Of a stretch of 39,731 nucleotides of DNA, positions 15,527 to 23,505 are shown piece after piece. Numbering within the stretch: the stretch's first letter is position 1; every line of letters starts with the position of its first letter. A model generated the notes under the pieces. It was not told the origin of the DNA. It did not search any database and saw nothing but the letters and a program-made list of their open reading frames with translations. The stretch comes from Planctomycetota bacterium (GTDB lineage Bacteria > Planctomycetota > Planctomycetia > Planctomycetales > Planctomycetaceae): positions 1 to 39,731 of the forward strand of contig QWPB01000146.1 of NCBI GenBank assembly GCA_003671275.1, read 5' to 3'. A program made the position numbers and the translations under genes.

Positions 15527-15631
15527 GTGCCTGAACGTGTCCACCACATCCCGAACCTGATCTATTCCGTGGGGACGCAAGTCGTGTCTCTGCGGGAGAT
15601 CGTCATTGAACGGCAGAAGGTGGAAGGATGA
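15527..15631 (+). pseudogene. truncated small gene (N-terminal fragment) before the four-helix cassette
   Basis: A 34-codon frame, VPERVHHIPNLIYSVGTQVV then SLREI, starts at a GTG with GGGGAG ten bases upstream. From memory this matches the N-terminus of a small protein (about 80 residues) that in planctomycetes and relatives precedes COG3541-type nucleotidyltransferase genes. Here the match ends after about 28 residues. The remaining codons (RQKVEG) are read from the left inverted repeat of the cassette, and the frame stops in an ATGA overlap with the four-helix gene. I infer disruption by insertion; the family assignment is recall, not a search. Confidence 0.45.
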
Positions 15632-16040
15632 AGGGTGAATCAGGGAAGGCAACACCACTGGACTTGAGTGTGAGAACTAAGCAATTCGCGTTGCGGATCA
15701 TTCGGCTCTATTCCTCTTTGCCGACGACCACTGAAGCTCAAGTGCTAGGCAAGCAGCTTCTCCGATCGGGAACGTCTGTGGGGGCTCACTATCGAGAAGC
15801 AACCCGCAGCCGTTCGACTGCGGAGTTTGTCAGCAAGCTGGGCGGCGGACTTCAGGAGCTTGAAGAGTCTGGCTACTGGCTTGAACTCCTGATCGAATCG
15901 GGGATTGTCAAAGGTAAACTGCTGTCCAATTTGCTCGGAGAAGTGAACGAGCTGACAGCCATCCTCGTATCCTGTGTCAAGAACGCCCGCAAGCCAGGCC
16001 ACTGAAATGTCTCTGACTCAGCCTTCAGCCTTCCTCCTTC
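15616..16040. mobile_element. putative mobile cassette: four-helix-bundle gene between 28-bp inverted repeats
   Basis: The left arm (15616-15643) and the inverted right arm (16013-16040) match at 24 of 28 positions; both are purine-rich on the left strand, built from GAAGG units. Between them lies one complete gene (15628-16005). The left arm overlaps the end of a truncated gene and the right arm supplies codons 3-12 of the following nucleotidyltransferase. There is no transposase. This suits a small passenger cassette spread by an unknown route. Confidence 0.5.
15628..16005 (+). CDS. four-helix bundle protein (23S rRNA IVS / S23 family)
   Basis: A 125-residue all-helical protein of the family first seen encoded in intervening sequences of bacterial 23S rRNA genes. 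Characteristic segments are VRTKQFALRIIRLYSSLP, QVLGKQLLRSGTSVGAHYRE, the RSRSTAEFVSKL stretch and LQELEESGYWLELLIESG. Family members form small pentameric bundles; their cellular role is not established. The ATG at 15628 overlaps the stop of the preceding fragment, and its first residues (MKGESGKATPLD) come partly from the repeat, so TTG 15664 or GTG 15670 near VRTKQF are alternative starts. It ends two bases before the next ATG. Confidence 0.88.
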   Translation: MKGESGKATPLDLSVRTKQFALRIIRLYSSLPTTTEAQVLGKQLLRSGTSVGAHYREATRSRSTAEFVSKLGGGLQELEESGYWLELLIESGIVKGKLLSNLLGEVNELTAILVSCVKNARKPGH

Positions 16041-16837
16041 ATCCTTTGTTCAAACGAGTGATCTTTCGCTGCATCATCGGCTCTCGGGCCTATGGTCTCG
16101 ACGACGACCAGTCCGATACCGACTACCGGGGGATCTTTCTCCCGACAGCGGAACAGCACTGGTCATTGAACGGCGTGCCGGAACACATCGAGTGTTACGA
16201 GACGCAGGAGCACTACTGGGAGTTACAGCGGTTTGGCGAAGAGACGGTCGAGAAGTCCGGCATGCATGACGGGCTGGAGATCGATCTGGTCACGCACGAT
16301 GCCAAGAAGTTCTTTGGACTGATGCTCAAGAAGAATGGCTATGTGCTGGAGCAGCTGCTCTCTCCGCTGATCGTCCAGACCTCACCGGAACATGAGGAGC
16401 TGAAGGCCATCGCCCCCATGTGTATCACCCGGCACCATGCCCATCACTACCTCGGATTTGCCGAAACGCAGTGGAACCTGTTCCTGAAGACCGACCCACC
16501 GCACGTCAAACCGCTGCTGTATGTCTATCGGGTACTGCTGACCGGGATTCATCTGATGCGGACGGGGCAGATCGAAGCCAATCTGGTCCGGCTCAACGAA
16601 GACGCCCAGCTGCCCTACATCCCCGACCTGATCGCCCGCAAAACCGGCGGCCCGGAGAAGGGGAGACTGGAAGCCGCGGACCTGATAGCGCATGCGGCCA
16701 ATTTCATCTGCCTCAAGACGGAATTGAAATCCGCCTTTGAACAGAGTCGTCTCCCAGACGGACCCGCACCGACAGCGGCAGCGGCATTGAATGATCTGTT
16801 GTGCAGGGTGCGACTAACTAAAGGGGCACATCCGTAA
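16007..16837 (+). CDS. predicted nucleotidyltransferase (COG3541 / DNA polymerase beta superfamily)
   Basis: A 276-residue cytosolic protein with the nucleotidyltransferase signature GSRAYGLDDDQSDTDYRG (GS motif followed by DxD metal ligands), then HWSLNGVPEHIECYETQEHY and a helical C-terminal half, as in YcgL-type predicted nucleotidyltransferases. The natural substrate is unknown; relatives occur in accessory and phage-response regions. Residues 3-12 (LTQPSAFLLH) are encoded by the right inverted repeat of the cassette, so the original N-terminus has probably been replaced. The catalytic core starting at FKRVIFRCIIGSRAYG appears complete. It starts at ATG 16007, directly after the four-helix gene. 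Confidence 0.82.
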   Translation: MSLTQPSAFLLHPLFKRVIFRCIIGSRAYGLDDDQSDTDYRGIFLPTAEQHWSLNGVPEHIECYETQEHYWELQRFGEETVEKSGMHDGLEIDLVTHDAKKFFGLMLKKNGYVLEQLLSPLIVQTSPEHEELKAIAPMCITRHHAHHYLGFAETQWNLFLKTDPPHVKPLLYVYRVLLTGIHLMRTGQIEANLVRLNEDAQLPYIPDLIARKTGGPEKGRLEAADLIAHAANFICLKTELKSAFEQSRLPDGPAPTAAAALNDLLCRVRLTKGAHP

Positions 16838-16843
16838 ATACTT

Positions 16844-16858
16844 CATCCCTCAGGGATG
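16844..16858. repeat. CATCCCT hairpin
   Basis: CATCCCT (16844-16850), C, AGGGATG (16852-16858). A short perfect inverted repeat that begins seven bases after the nucleotidyltransferase stop; resembles dispersed planctomycete intergenic repeats. Confidence 0.45.
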
Positions 16859-16906
16859 AGAGATGACATCGGTGCGTCAATTCACACTCGACGAAGGAAC
16901 TCCTCC

Positions 16907-17431
16907 ATGAAACGAATCACCGCTGGCCTGTTCATCGCGACCATCGCTGTTGTCCTCTGCACGAATGTCTACGCCTTGTACTCCGTCGCTAACGAAGGCC
17001 TCTGGCCCCAGAACTGGCCCAAGGAACTGGAGCCACTGCGAAAACAGGCGAGGACGCTGGTGGGACCTGAACTCGAAGCTCGACATTATGCCATCCCGTT
17101 CACCAAGCGGGAGGAGTTCGAAGCGGCCTGGCCGCACTTGCTCGAGGCCAAGACGAAGAGGGCTCCGATCCTGCTCGTGCGAGGGAAAAACTTCTTCCTG
17201 AATCAACGAGAAGCGGGCGTCGTGATTCACTCGCCCCCCGAAGGGCAGCACAAGAACCCAGCCACGCCCGAAGCACCGATCGCAGGAGTGACCAACCCGC
17301 GGGAGAAGTGGATGAACACGACCTACATCGAACTGGTCGTTGATGGCCAGATCGTCGACTTGAATCGGATCGAACTGCCCGCCGATACGCCGATCATCGA
17401 TGAGCGGTTTCCGAGGGCGTCGGGCGAGTAG
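16907..17431 (+). CDS. secreted protein, unknown family, paralogue A
   Basis: A 174-residue protein with a clear signal peptide (MKRITAGLFIATIAVVLC, cleavage near residue 24). The mature part holds the motifs NEGLWPQNWPKELEPLRKQ, YAIPFTKREEFEAAWPHLL and a C-terminal DLNRIELPADTPIIDERFP. The next gene encodes the same motifs in the same order at about 55% identity by eye, so the two are tandem duplicates. No cysteines suggest a lipoprotein or zinc site in the mature chain. Function unknown; a periplasmic or surface role is inferred. It is the first of three genes read in one direction with 30-base and overlapping joins, so an operon is likely. Confidence 0.75.
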   Translation: MKRITAGLFIATIAVVLCTNVYALYSVANEGLWPQNWPKELEPLRKQARTLVGPELEARHYAIPFTKREEFEAAWPHLLEAKTKRAPILLVRGKNFFLNQREAGVVIHSPPEGQHKNPATPEAPIAGVTNPREKWMNTTYIELVVDGQIVDLNRIELPADTPIIDERFPRASGE

Positions 17432-17461
17432 TTTTTCGAGTCCCTTGCGGGAGAAGTCATT

Positions 17462-17971
17462 GTGCAACGAATCCTGGCCTTGCTGCTTTTGACCATTCTC
17501 TGCCTGGCATGCCATGTGTGTGCAGACTATCTAGTGTCCAACGAGGGACAATGGCCAGCGAATTGGTCGAAGGAACTGGAACCGCTGCGAAAGCAATCGC
17601 GGACGCTGGAAGGACCGCTTCACCCCCTGCTGCATCATGCGATCCCCTTCACTAATCGAGAAGAGTTCGAAGCGGTTTGGCCGCACATTGTGTCGGTCAA
17701 GACGAAGGGGGCTCCCATCGTCCTGCGTCGTGGCCCCAGTTTCTGGTTCGACGATAAGAAGTCCGCCGGTGTCTGCATCCATACGCCTCCCGAAGGCCAG
17801 GCTCCGAACACCGACCTCAAATCGGTGCGGGGCAATTGGGAGCAGACGATCTACATCGAATTGATCGTGGATGGACAGATCGTCGACCTGAACCGCATCC
17901 CATTCCCCGCCGACACGCCGATCATTGACGAGCGGTTCCCAACGACAACTGTCTCAAAGGATTCGAAATGA
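17462..17971 (+). CDS. secreted protein, unknown family, paralogue B
   Basis: A 169-residue tandem copy of the preceding protein, starting at GTG 17462 behind GGGAGAAG. It has a signal peptide (MQRILALLLLTILCLACHVC) with several cysteines, so a lipoprotein is possible though the lipobox is not canonical. Matching blocks are NEGQWPANWSKELEPLRKQ, AIPFTNREEFEAVWPH, IHTPPEGQ and FPADTPIIDERFP. Divergence is greatest in the middle, where the first copy has an insert around TPEAPIAGVTNP. Its last four bases overlap the next gene (ATGA), indicating translational coupling. Function unknown. Confidence 0.75.
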   Translation: MQRILALLLLTILCLACHVCADYLVSNEGQWPANWSKELEPLRKQSRTLEGPLHPLLHHAIPFTNREEFEAVWPHIVSVKTKGAPIVLRRGPSFWFDDKKSAGVCIHTPPEGQAPNTDLKSVRGNWEQTIYIELIVDGQIVDLNRIPFPADTPIIDERFPTTTVSKDSK

Positions 17972-18696
17972 GAAACTCGCTTTCCCTGATCGCGCTGCTT
18001 GTGGCGATCCCCTCCACACTGTGGGCCGCTGGCGGGACAGACATCATCGCCACGAAGGGACAGCCGGCTTACATATCGGAGTCGTGGCCGAAAGGGACGG
18101 CAGAGCTGGTCAACGACCCGTCTCGCACGACCGGCTGGAACTCGTGGTTCAGCGAATGGCCGAGCGATGTCCATCAATACGCGATGGAGATCCAGTCCAC
18201 CGACGATCTCAACCGACTGATTGAGAAGCTGTCCAACGTCAAATCAGAAATCCGTGAGATTCATCTTTCGCCTCATAAGGAGCCGCAGGGACTCGGATGG
18301 GTTACCCAACTCCCGGCAGGGAACCAGATCCCTGTGATTTTCTCGATCGGCAACCAGGACCAGATCGATGCGTGGTACAAACGTGTCCGCAAGCCGTTTG
18401 GTATGCTGGAGTTCACCGCTGCGCCCGTCGCGGTTCCGCCGACTCTCACAATTTTCGCACAGAACCCCCGAATCGAGTTGGAGAAACTCGTCATCCCCCA
18501 TGCGATCACCGTTACAAGCGGTGAGATCCCCATGGTCTTTCACCGCAGCAACACGAAACAAGAATCACAGAAATCCGTCAAAACGCCGCCGACACAGCCC
18601 CTCCTGCAACCGCTGTCACCCGAGGAACAGGCGGCGACGGATCGGATCGCAACCTTTCTGAAACAACGTGCCGCGACGGGAACACCTCCCAAGTAA
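17968..18696 (+). CDS. secreted protein, unknown function, third gene of the set
   Basis: A 242-residue protein with a signal peptide (MRNSLSLIALLVAIPSTLWA). The mature part begins with a segment rich in Trp and Pro (ISESWPKGTAELVNDPSRTT, then GWNSWFSEWPSD), followed by an alpha/beta-like region (EIQSTDDLNRLIEKL, IREIHLSPHKEP, IPVIFSIGNQDQIDAWYKRV) and a proline-rich tail. It shares general composition but no clear homology with the two upstream paralogues. The ATGA overlap and shared export signal argue that all three act in the same compartment. It runs up to 13 bases from the convergent esterase gene with no terminator visible. Confidence 0.72.
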   Translation: MRNSLSLIALLVAIPSTLWAAGGTDIIATKGQPAYISESWPKGTAELVNDPSRTTGWNSWFSEWPSDVHQYAMEIQSTDDLNRLIEKLSNVKSEIREIHLSPHKEPQGLGWVTQLPAGNQIPVIFSIGNQDQIDAWYKRVRKPFGMLEFTAAPVAVPPTLTIFAQNPRIELEKLVIPHAITVTSGEIPMVFHRSNTKQESQKSVKTPPTQPLLQPLSPEEQAATDRIATFLKQRAATGTPPK

Positions 18697-18709
18697 CCAT
18701 CTCGGTCCG

Positions 18710-19882
18710 TCAAGGCAGGCGAATGGCGAACGCGAAGATCCGCGTTGGATTCCGAACTGAAAAATCATTGTCGACAGACACCAGCAATAGCTTGCGACCG
18801 TCCTGGCGATCCGGTCCCCAGGCGAGCCCCTCGAACTTTTTAGGTGGGTCTTTCTGGATCACTTCATATTCCAGCAGGTCGATCAGTTTCCGACTCTCGA
18901 CAGGCACCATACCCGACTTTTTCTGGATTGGTTCTTTCGGAAGGCTGTCGATGGTCGAGGTCTCCGTGGCCTCACGAAAATCGACCCACTTCACCTGCTT
19001 GCAAGCGGCCTCCACGCCGGACTTTCCATCACGTTCCAGAATCAGGCCCCGCTCCTGATCGATCATCAGCAGCGAACAGATCACCGAATTCGCGGATTCC
19101 CGTTCATACGCGAACTCCCGCGTTTTTCCGGTACCACGATCGATCCGCAGTATCCGGCAATAGAGCCCCTCGTCCCCTCCGTCCTGCAGCAGCGGTGCTT
19201 GAATGACAGCAAACAGTGCCGATCCATCTGGGACCAAGCCAAGAGCTTCAAACCCGCTATTGGTCTGCCGCCCGCGCGTATTCACCTGCTCCTGCTCAGC
19301 TGTGCCGTGAATCGCGACCTGGTAATAATCGGGTATGGAATACTCCCGCACTCTTCTCCCATCGAGTCCATACAGATCGACTCGCGGTCCATATTCATCG
19401 CTAATCGCCAGCAACGCTGGCTGCCCCGGGATGCGTACCACTCGCAGGTCTTCCGGATCGAGCCTCGTCGGCCTCGCTGGTGACGAATCTACGGATTCAC
19501 GCCCAACCAGCGGGCACCCATCGGAGTCACTCAGAAGCGTCGTCTGATCGATGGAGATCGGAATCAGGCCATCGCGTGCTCCATCCACATCAATCGTAGC
19601 CCGATGATACCGCGTCTGAAATGCAACCGCTCCATCCCCGAATCCCCGATCGGGAAGCAGCAGGTATTGGTTCCCCTGCCAGTGTTCAATTGCGCTGATC
19701 CCTCCGAATTGATTGGCGGGGTGATCCGCAATCAGCTCCTGTGTCAGACCAGAACGATCCCGGGAATCTCCGAGCAAACGGGCTTCGCCTAAATATTCCG
19801 CGACCGGTTCAGCAGCACGGAGCGGCCCCCCTCCAGCCAGGACCGCTACCACCAGCCATTGCTTCCACCATGAACTGTTCAT
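18710..19882 (-). CDS. secreted esterase-like protein of the phytase-like domain family
   Basis: A 390-residue secreted protein with a signal peptide (MNSSWWKQWLVVAVLAGGGP, then LRAAEP). It shows the esterase-like, phytase-like beta-propeller features of Pfam PF13449: FGGISAIEHWQGNQYLLLPD, RLDPEDLRVV, NSGFEALGLVPDGSALFAVI and a C-terminal FEGLAWGPD/LLLVSVDNDF repeat. These proteins are thought to bind metal and hydrolyse phosphate or carboxyl esters outside the cytoplasm; the substrate here is unknown. I start at ATG 19882, which has AAAGGG eight bases upstream and gives a clean signal peptide; ATG 19888 and GTG 19906 are alternatives. It is convergent with the three-gene secreted set. Confidence 0.78.
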   Translation of the reverse strand: MNSSWWKQWLVVAVLAGGGPLRAAEPVAEYLGEARLLGDSRDRSGLTQELIADHPANQFGGISAIEHWQGNQYLLLPDRGFGDGAVAFQTRYHRATIDVDGARDGLIPISIDQTTLLSDSDGCPLVGRESVDSSPARPTRLDPEDLRVVRIPGQPALLAISDEYGPRVDLYGLDGRRVREYSIPDYYQVAIHGTAEQEQVNTRGRQTNSGFEALGLVPDGSALFAVIQAPLLQDGGDEGLYCRILRIDRGTGKTREFAYERESANSVICSLLMIDQERGLILERDGKSGVEAACKQVKWVDFREATETSTIDSLPKEPIQKKSGMVPVESRKLIDLLEYEVIQKDPPKKFEGLAWGPDRQDGRKLLLVSVDNDFSVRNPTRIFAFAIRLP

Positions 19883-20045
19883 CCACATCACCCTTTCACC
19901 CGGCACAATACAGGCTTTCTATTTGGAAAATGTGAAGCAGATCGCTCCGGATGAAAATCGTAAACCGCAGCTTCCGCACAATCCATTCAGACGGAATTCG
20001 GCCAATCTGGCCCATGGACAATCCCGGCGATAGCCAATCTCTCCT

Positions 20046-20114
20046 GTGCTGGTATTTCCAGCACTCTCGCAGCCGCCGAAGCTCCTCCCCCTCGGAGCTC
20101 CGGCGGTTTTTTTT
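20046..20114 (+). terminator. orphan plus-strand terminator with upstream hairpin (possible sRNA 3' end)
   Basis: Two hairpins in series: GTGCTGG/CCAGCAC (20046-20064, loop TATTT), then CCGCCGAAGCTCC / GGAGCTCCGGCGG (20073-20106) followed by eight T (20107-20114). The T-run shows plus-strand use, yet both neighbouring genes lie on the minus strand. Either a small RNA ends here, or it stops transcripts reading through from the plus-strand operon that ends at 18696 and running antisense across the esterase gene. No promoter was recognised. Confidence 0.7.
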
Positions 20115-20158
20115 CGAGTCCGTCCAACAGCCACTCATCAAGCCTCTCGCGGAACCGC

Positions 20159-20740
20159 TCAGTCCAACTGAAACAAGGCCACGCTGCGGCGTGCCCCTGC
20201 ACTCGATAACCCCATGGCTTCATATTGCCATCCCTCGCGGGCCATCAGCGGCTGATCTCGATGAAAGCGATAGGTGACTCGCAACTGGGGCCAAAGCGGT
20301 GAACGAATCTCCGACTGCGATTGCCCGAGAATGATCCCTGCAGAGCCATCGAAATAACGGGAATCCACGTCCAACGGAGTCTGCGTCATCGTGCGTGGAC
20401 CGCGAAACAGTGGGTGATCCACAAAGGGATCCACATTCCCGATTAACGGACCGACTTGAGTTCGCAATGTGACATCACGGCGGACCCACTCGGGGGGACG
20501 CTCGACGGAATCTGTCCGGGGCCAAATCGACTGCCAGGCTGCCTCGCGAGCGGCCAGATGCGCCCGCTGTTTCCAAACTCCCGCGAAGGCCACAAACATC
20601 AGCAGGGCCGCCATCATGGCCAGCAACGGAAGCACCAGCACCAATTCCAGCGGTGCCAATCCCGCCCGTGATGCGGGTCGGTCCGCATATTGAAATACAG
20701 ATCGACGAAATACGGATCGATGCGAGGGAGTACCACGCAT
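20159..20740 (-). CDS. TadE-like membrane-anchored protein
   Basis: A 193-residue protein with a TadE-type N-terminus: a short basic leader, then RAGLAPLELVLVLPLLAMMA and a hydrophobic run to about residue 52 (the family's GxxxxE-hydrophobic signature, Glu32 of PLELV). The remaining 140 residues are predicted extracytoplasmic and contain no further membrane segment. TadE-like pseudopilins assist Flp/tight-adherence pilus assembly, but no other tad genes are present, as is common for scattered planctomycete TadE proteins. Start at ATG 20740. It diverges from the MoxR gene across 77 bases, which must hold both promoters. Confidence 0.7.
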   Translation of the reverse strand: MRGTPSHRSVFRRSVFQYADRPASRAGLAPLELVLVLPLLAMMAALLMFVAFAGVWKQRAHLAAREAAWQSIWPRTDSVERPPEWVRRDVTLRTQVGPLIGNVDPFVDHPLFRGPRTMTQTPLDVDSRYFDGSAGIILGQSQSEIRSPLWPQLRVTYRFHRDQPLMAREGWQYEAMGLSSAGARRSVALFQLD

Positions 20741-20817
20741 TCTGATCGTCTCCGAGATGCAGAGGGCGTTGGGGCTTTGAGTCTGTGCCTGAGAGTGATA
20801 GTCTCTCCGGGTCTGCG

Positions 20818-21891
20818 ATGCGGCACAAGATCGCCGTATCGAATTGCTTCGCGGTCTCTTTCGTTGCGGATGTGGCTGTGGCTGAAAAACGCGATTTCGA
20901 TGACTTCCTCGAAAAGTTCCGGCGGCACCGGGAGTTGATGGTGGAGGAACTCCACAAGGTAGTCGTGGGGCAAGACCACGTCATCGAACAGATTCTCGCG
21001 GCGATCTTTACCGGGGGGCATTGCCTGCTGGTGGGTGTGCCGGGACTCGCCAAAACACTGGTGGTCAGTACGATCGCCAAGTTGCTGGATGTGCAGTTCA
21101 AACGAATTCAGTTCACCCCCGATCTGATGCCTTCGGACATCACGGGAACGAATGTCCTGGAAGAACACGAAGGGGGCCGCCGAGAATTTCGGTTTGTACC
21201 GGGGCCCGTCTTCACCAACATTCTGCTGGCGGACGAAATCAACCGAACCCCGCCCAAAACGCAAGCCGCCCTGCTGCAGGCCATGCAGGAACGCGAAGTC
21301 ACCGTCTCGGGCAACACCACTCCCCTCCCCGAGCCATTTTTCGTTATCGCCACCCAGAACCCCATCGAACAGGAAGGCACCTACCCCCTGCCCGAAGCCC
21401 AACTCGACCGCTTCATGTTCAACGTCAAGGTCGACTACCCCAAGCTGGAGGAAGAAGAGCGAATCTTGTCAGTGACGACGACCGGCGAACGGGCTGAAGT
21501 GAAAAAAGTGCTCTCGGCCAAGTCAATCCTCTACCTGCAGAAGCAAATCAACCAGATCGAAGTCGGTCCACTCACGATCAACTATGTCGCCCGACTGGTC
21601 CGGGCCACCCGCCCCAGCGATGGTTCGGCCCCGGCTTTTATCAAGGAGATGGTCGACTGGGGCGCGGGGCCCCGGGCGGGCCAATACCTGATTCACGGAG
21701 CCCGGGCCGTGGCCGCGATGGATGGGCGTCCCGCCGTCTCCTTCGAGGATGTGCGACGCGTCGCGATTCCCGTGCTGCGACACCGACTGGCTCCGAACTT
21801 CCAGGCCCAGGCCGAAGGAGCCAGCAGCGACGATATCGTGACCCGCCTGATCAAGGAAATCCCCGAGCCCAAGGTCGCCAAATACGAGTAA
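20818..21891 (+). CDS. MoxR-family AAA+ ATPase
   Basis: A 357-residue cytosolic AAA+ ATPase. Walker A is GVPGLAKT (about 73-80) and Walker B is ILLADEINR (about 136-144); the sensor-1 strand IATQNPIEQEGTYPLPEAQL and the C-terminal lid (IKEMVDWGAGPRAGQYLIHG) are all present. MoxR proteins act as chaperone-like ATPases, often with DUF58/VWA partners; none is adjacent here. The family alignment begins near VAEKRDFDDFLEKF, so GTG 20878 is a serious alternative start; I give ATG 20818 as the first ATG. Its TAA shares a base with the murD ATG (TAATG), implying coupled translation. Confidence 0.88.
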   Translation: MRHKIAVSNCFAVSFVADVAVAEKRDFDDFLEKFRRHRELMVEELHKVVVGQDHVIEQILAAIFTGGHCLLVGVPGLAKTLVVSTIAKLLDVQFKRIQFTPDLMPSDITGTNVLEEHEGGRREFRFVPGPVFTNILLADEINRTPPKTQAALLQAMQEREVTVSGNTTPLPEPFFVIATQNPIEQEGTYPLPEAQLDRFMFNVKVDYPKLEEEERILSVTTTGERAEVKKVLSAKSILYLQKQINQIEVGPLTINYVARLVRATRPSDGSAPAFIKEMVDWGAGPRAGQYLIHGARAVAAMDGRPAVSFEDVRRVAIPVLRHRLAPNFQAQAEGASSDDIVTRLIKEIPEPKVAKYE

Positions 21892-23381
21892 TGGGCCGGA
21901 CTGCCGGTGCGCGGACGATGCCTCTCCCCCTGCCGATCACCGAGTACCGCGACCTTCCCGTGACTGTCATGGGGTTGGGCCGGTTTGGCGGTGGACTGGG
22001 AGCGGTGAAATTCCTGATCGATCGCGGAGCACGAGTCACGGTCACAGACCTGCGACCTCAATCCCAACTCGCAGAGTCATTGCGTGAGTTTGACGCCCGC
22101 CAGCTTGTCCGTCTGCAATGTGGTGGTCATGTCGAGGCCGACTTCGCGGAAGCCCGACTGGTCGTGGTGAATCCGGCCGTCAAACCTGATTGTCCCTGGC
22201 TGCAGCACATTCGCGAGCGAGAGATCCCGCGCACCAGTGAGAACAATCTGTTCTGGCATCATAACCGGGGCCGGGTCATCGGAGTCACCGGCAGCAACGG
22301 GAAATCAACAACGACCGCTCTGATTGCTCATCTGCTGCGAAACGCCGGGCGAACCGTCCACCTCGGTGGAAATATTGGCGGCAGCCTCCTGTCCATCGTT
22401 GACACGATCCAGCCGACCGACTGGGTGGTCCTCGAATTAAGCAGCTTTCAACTGGCCGACCTCAACCGGATCGAAGCCAGCCCGGAAATCGCGGTCGTCA
22501 CGAACTTTGCCCCGAACCACCTCGACTGGCACTCGGACCTGGATGATTACCGTCGGGCGAAGCAGGCGATCCTGCGCTGGCAAGCCCCTTCCTCCACAGC
22601 CGTCCTCAACAGAGATGATCCCGATGTGTGTCGCTGGACGACGCTCGGCCGCGTCTGGATGTTCGGTCACGAAGCGAGTCGTGCTGATGCCGCCAGTTCG
22701 CAGATCGTAGTCACCGGCACCGATCTCCACATCGACGATGCGTCCGTCCCGACTTCGACGGAGACGATTTCCCTTTCAGGGCAATTCCCCTTACCCGGCG
22801 AACACAATGCCATGAACGTGGCGGCCGCGATCTGCGCTGTACGAGCGGCGGGGGTTAACACCGAACAGATCACTCCCGCGCTGAAAACATTCCAGGGATT
22901 GCCACATCGTCTGGAACATGTTGCCACGGTCGATGGACGAACGTTCTACAACGACTCTCTAGCCACCACTCCCGAGTCGGCCATCTGTGCTTTGAGGGCC
23001 TTTCCCGGACGAGTGCTTCTGCTGGCGGGGGGCTACGACAAACACGTCGACCTGACCACATTCGCCTCGGAAGCGGCCCGCCGATGCTTCGCCATTGCCT
23101 GGATGGGACAGACCGCAACACAGCTGCGAGCGATGGCTGCCGGAGTGACGGAATCTGCCCCCTCCCAGCGGATCACCTTCAGTCTTCGTGAGGCGTTTGA
23201 CTGGCTATGGGAATTGTCACAACCCGGTGACACGATTCTGCTATCTCCCGCGTGTGCCAGCTTTGACTGGTTCCTGAACTTCGCGGATCGAGGTGAGCAG
23301 TTCCGCGAATGTGTTCACGAGAAGTCACGAGCCATTGCCGAATCCCAGCCAGGTCCGTCTCACCCCACTTCACCGGAATGA
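21891..23381 (+). CDS. murD: UDP-N-acetylmuramoyl-L-alanine--D-glutamate ligase
   Basis: A 496-residue Mur ligase that adds D-glutamate to UDP-MurNAc-L-Ala in the cytoplasm. Domain 1 has the Rossmann start VTVMGLGRFGGGLGAVKFLI. The ATP P-loop is GVTGSNGKSTTTA (about 131-143), followed by LELSSFQLADL and NHLDWHSDLDDYRRAKQAIL with the carbamylated-lysine region. Domain 3 contains PHRLEHV, FYNDSLATTPESAI and LLSPACASFDWFLNFADRGE. It is slightly longer than E. coli MurD (438). The ATG at 21891 overlaps the MoxR stop by one base. Its presence supports peptidoglycan synthesis in this planctomycete. It is outside the usual dcw cluster. Confidence 0.95.
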   Translation: MGRTAGARTMPLPLPITEYRDLPVTVMGLGRFGGGLGAVKFLIDRGARVTVTDLRPQSQLAESLREFDARQLVRLQCGGHVEADFAEARLVVVNPAVKPDCPWLQHIREREIPRTSENNLFWHHNRGRVIGVTGSNGKSTTTALIAHLLRNAGRTVHLGGNIGGSLLSIVDTIQPTDWVVLELSSFQLADLNRIEASPEIAVVTNFAPNHLDWHSDLDDYRRAKQAILRWQAPSSTAVLNRDDPDVCRWTTLGRVWMFGHEASRADAASSQIVVTGTDLHIDDASVPTSTETISLSGQFPLPGEHNAMNVAAAICAVRAAGVNTEQITPALKTFQGLPHRLEHVATVDGRTFYNDSLATTPESAICALRAFPGRVLLLAGGYDKHVDLTTFASEAARRCFAIAWMGQTATQLRAMAAGVTESAPSQRITFSLREAFDWLWELSQPGDTILLSPACASFDWFLNFADRGEQFRECVHEKSRAIAESQPGPSHPTSPE

Positions 23382-23505
23382 CCCCCGTGTGCGAACTTTT
23401 CTGAAGCCAAGGCCACCTCCGCATCGTTCCCATCAGCGGACACCCTCGATGGAACCGATGATCTTCCGCACTTGAATCGCGGGCCCCTGACCACTCGGCT
23501 GACAA

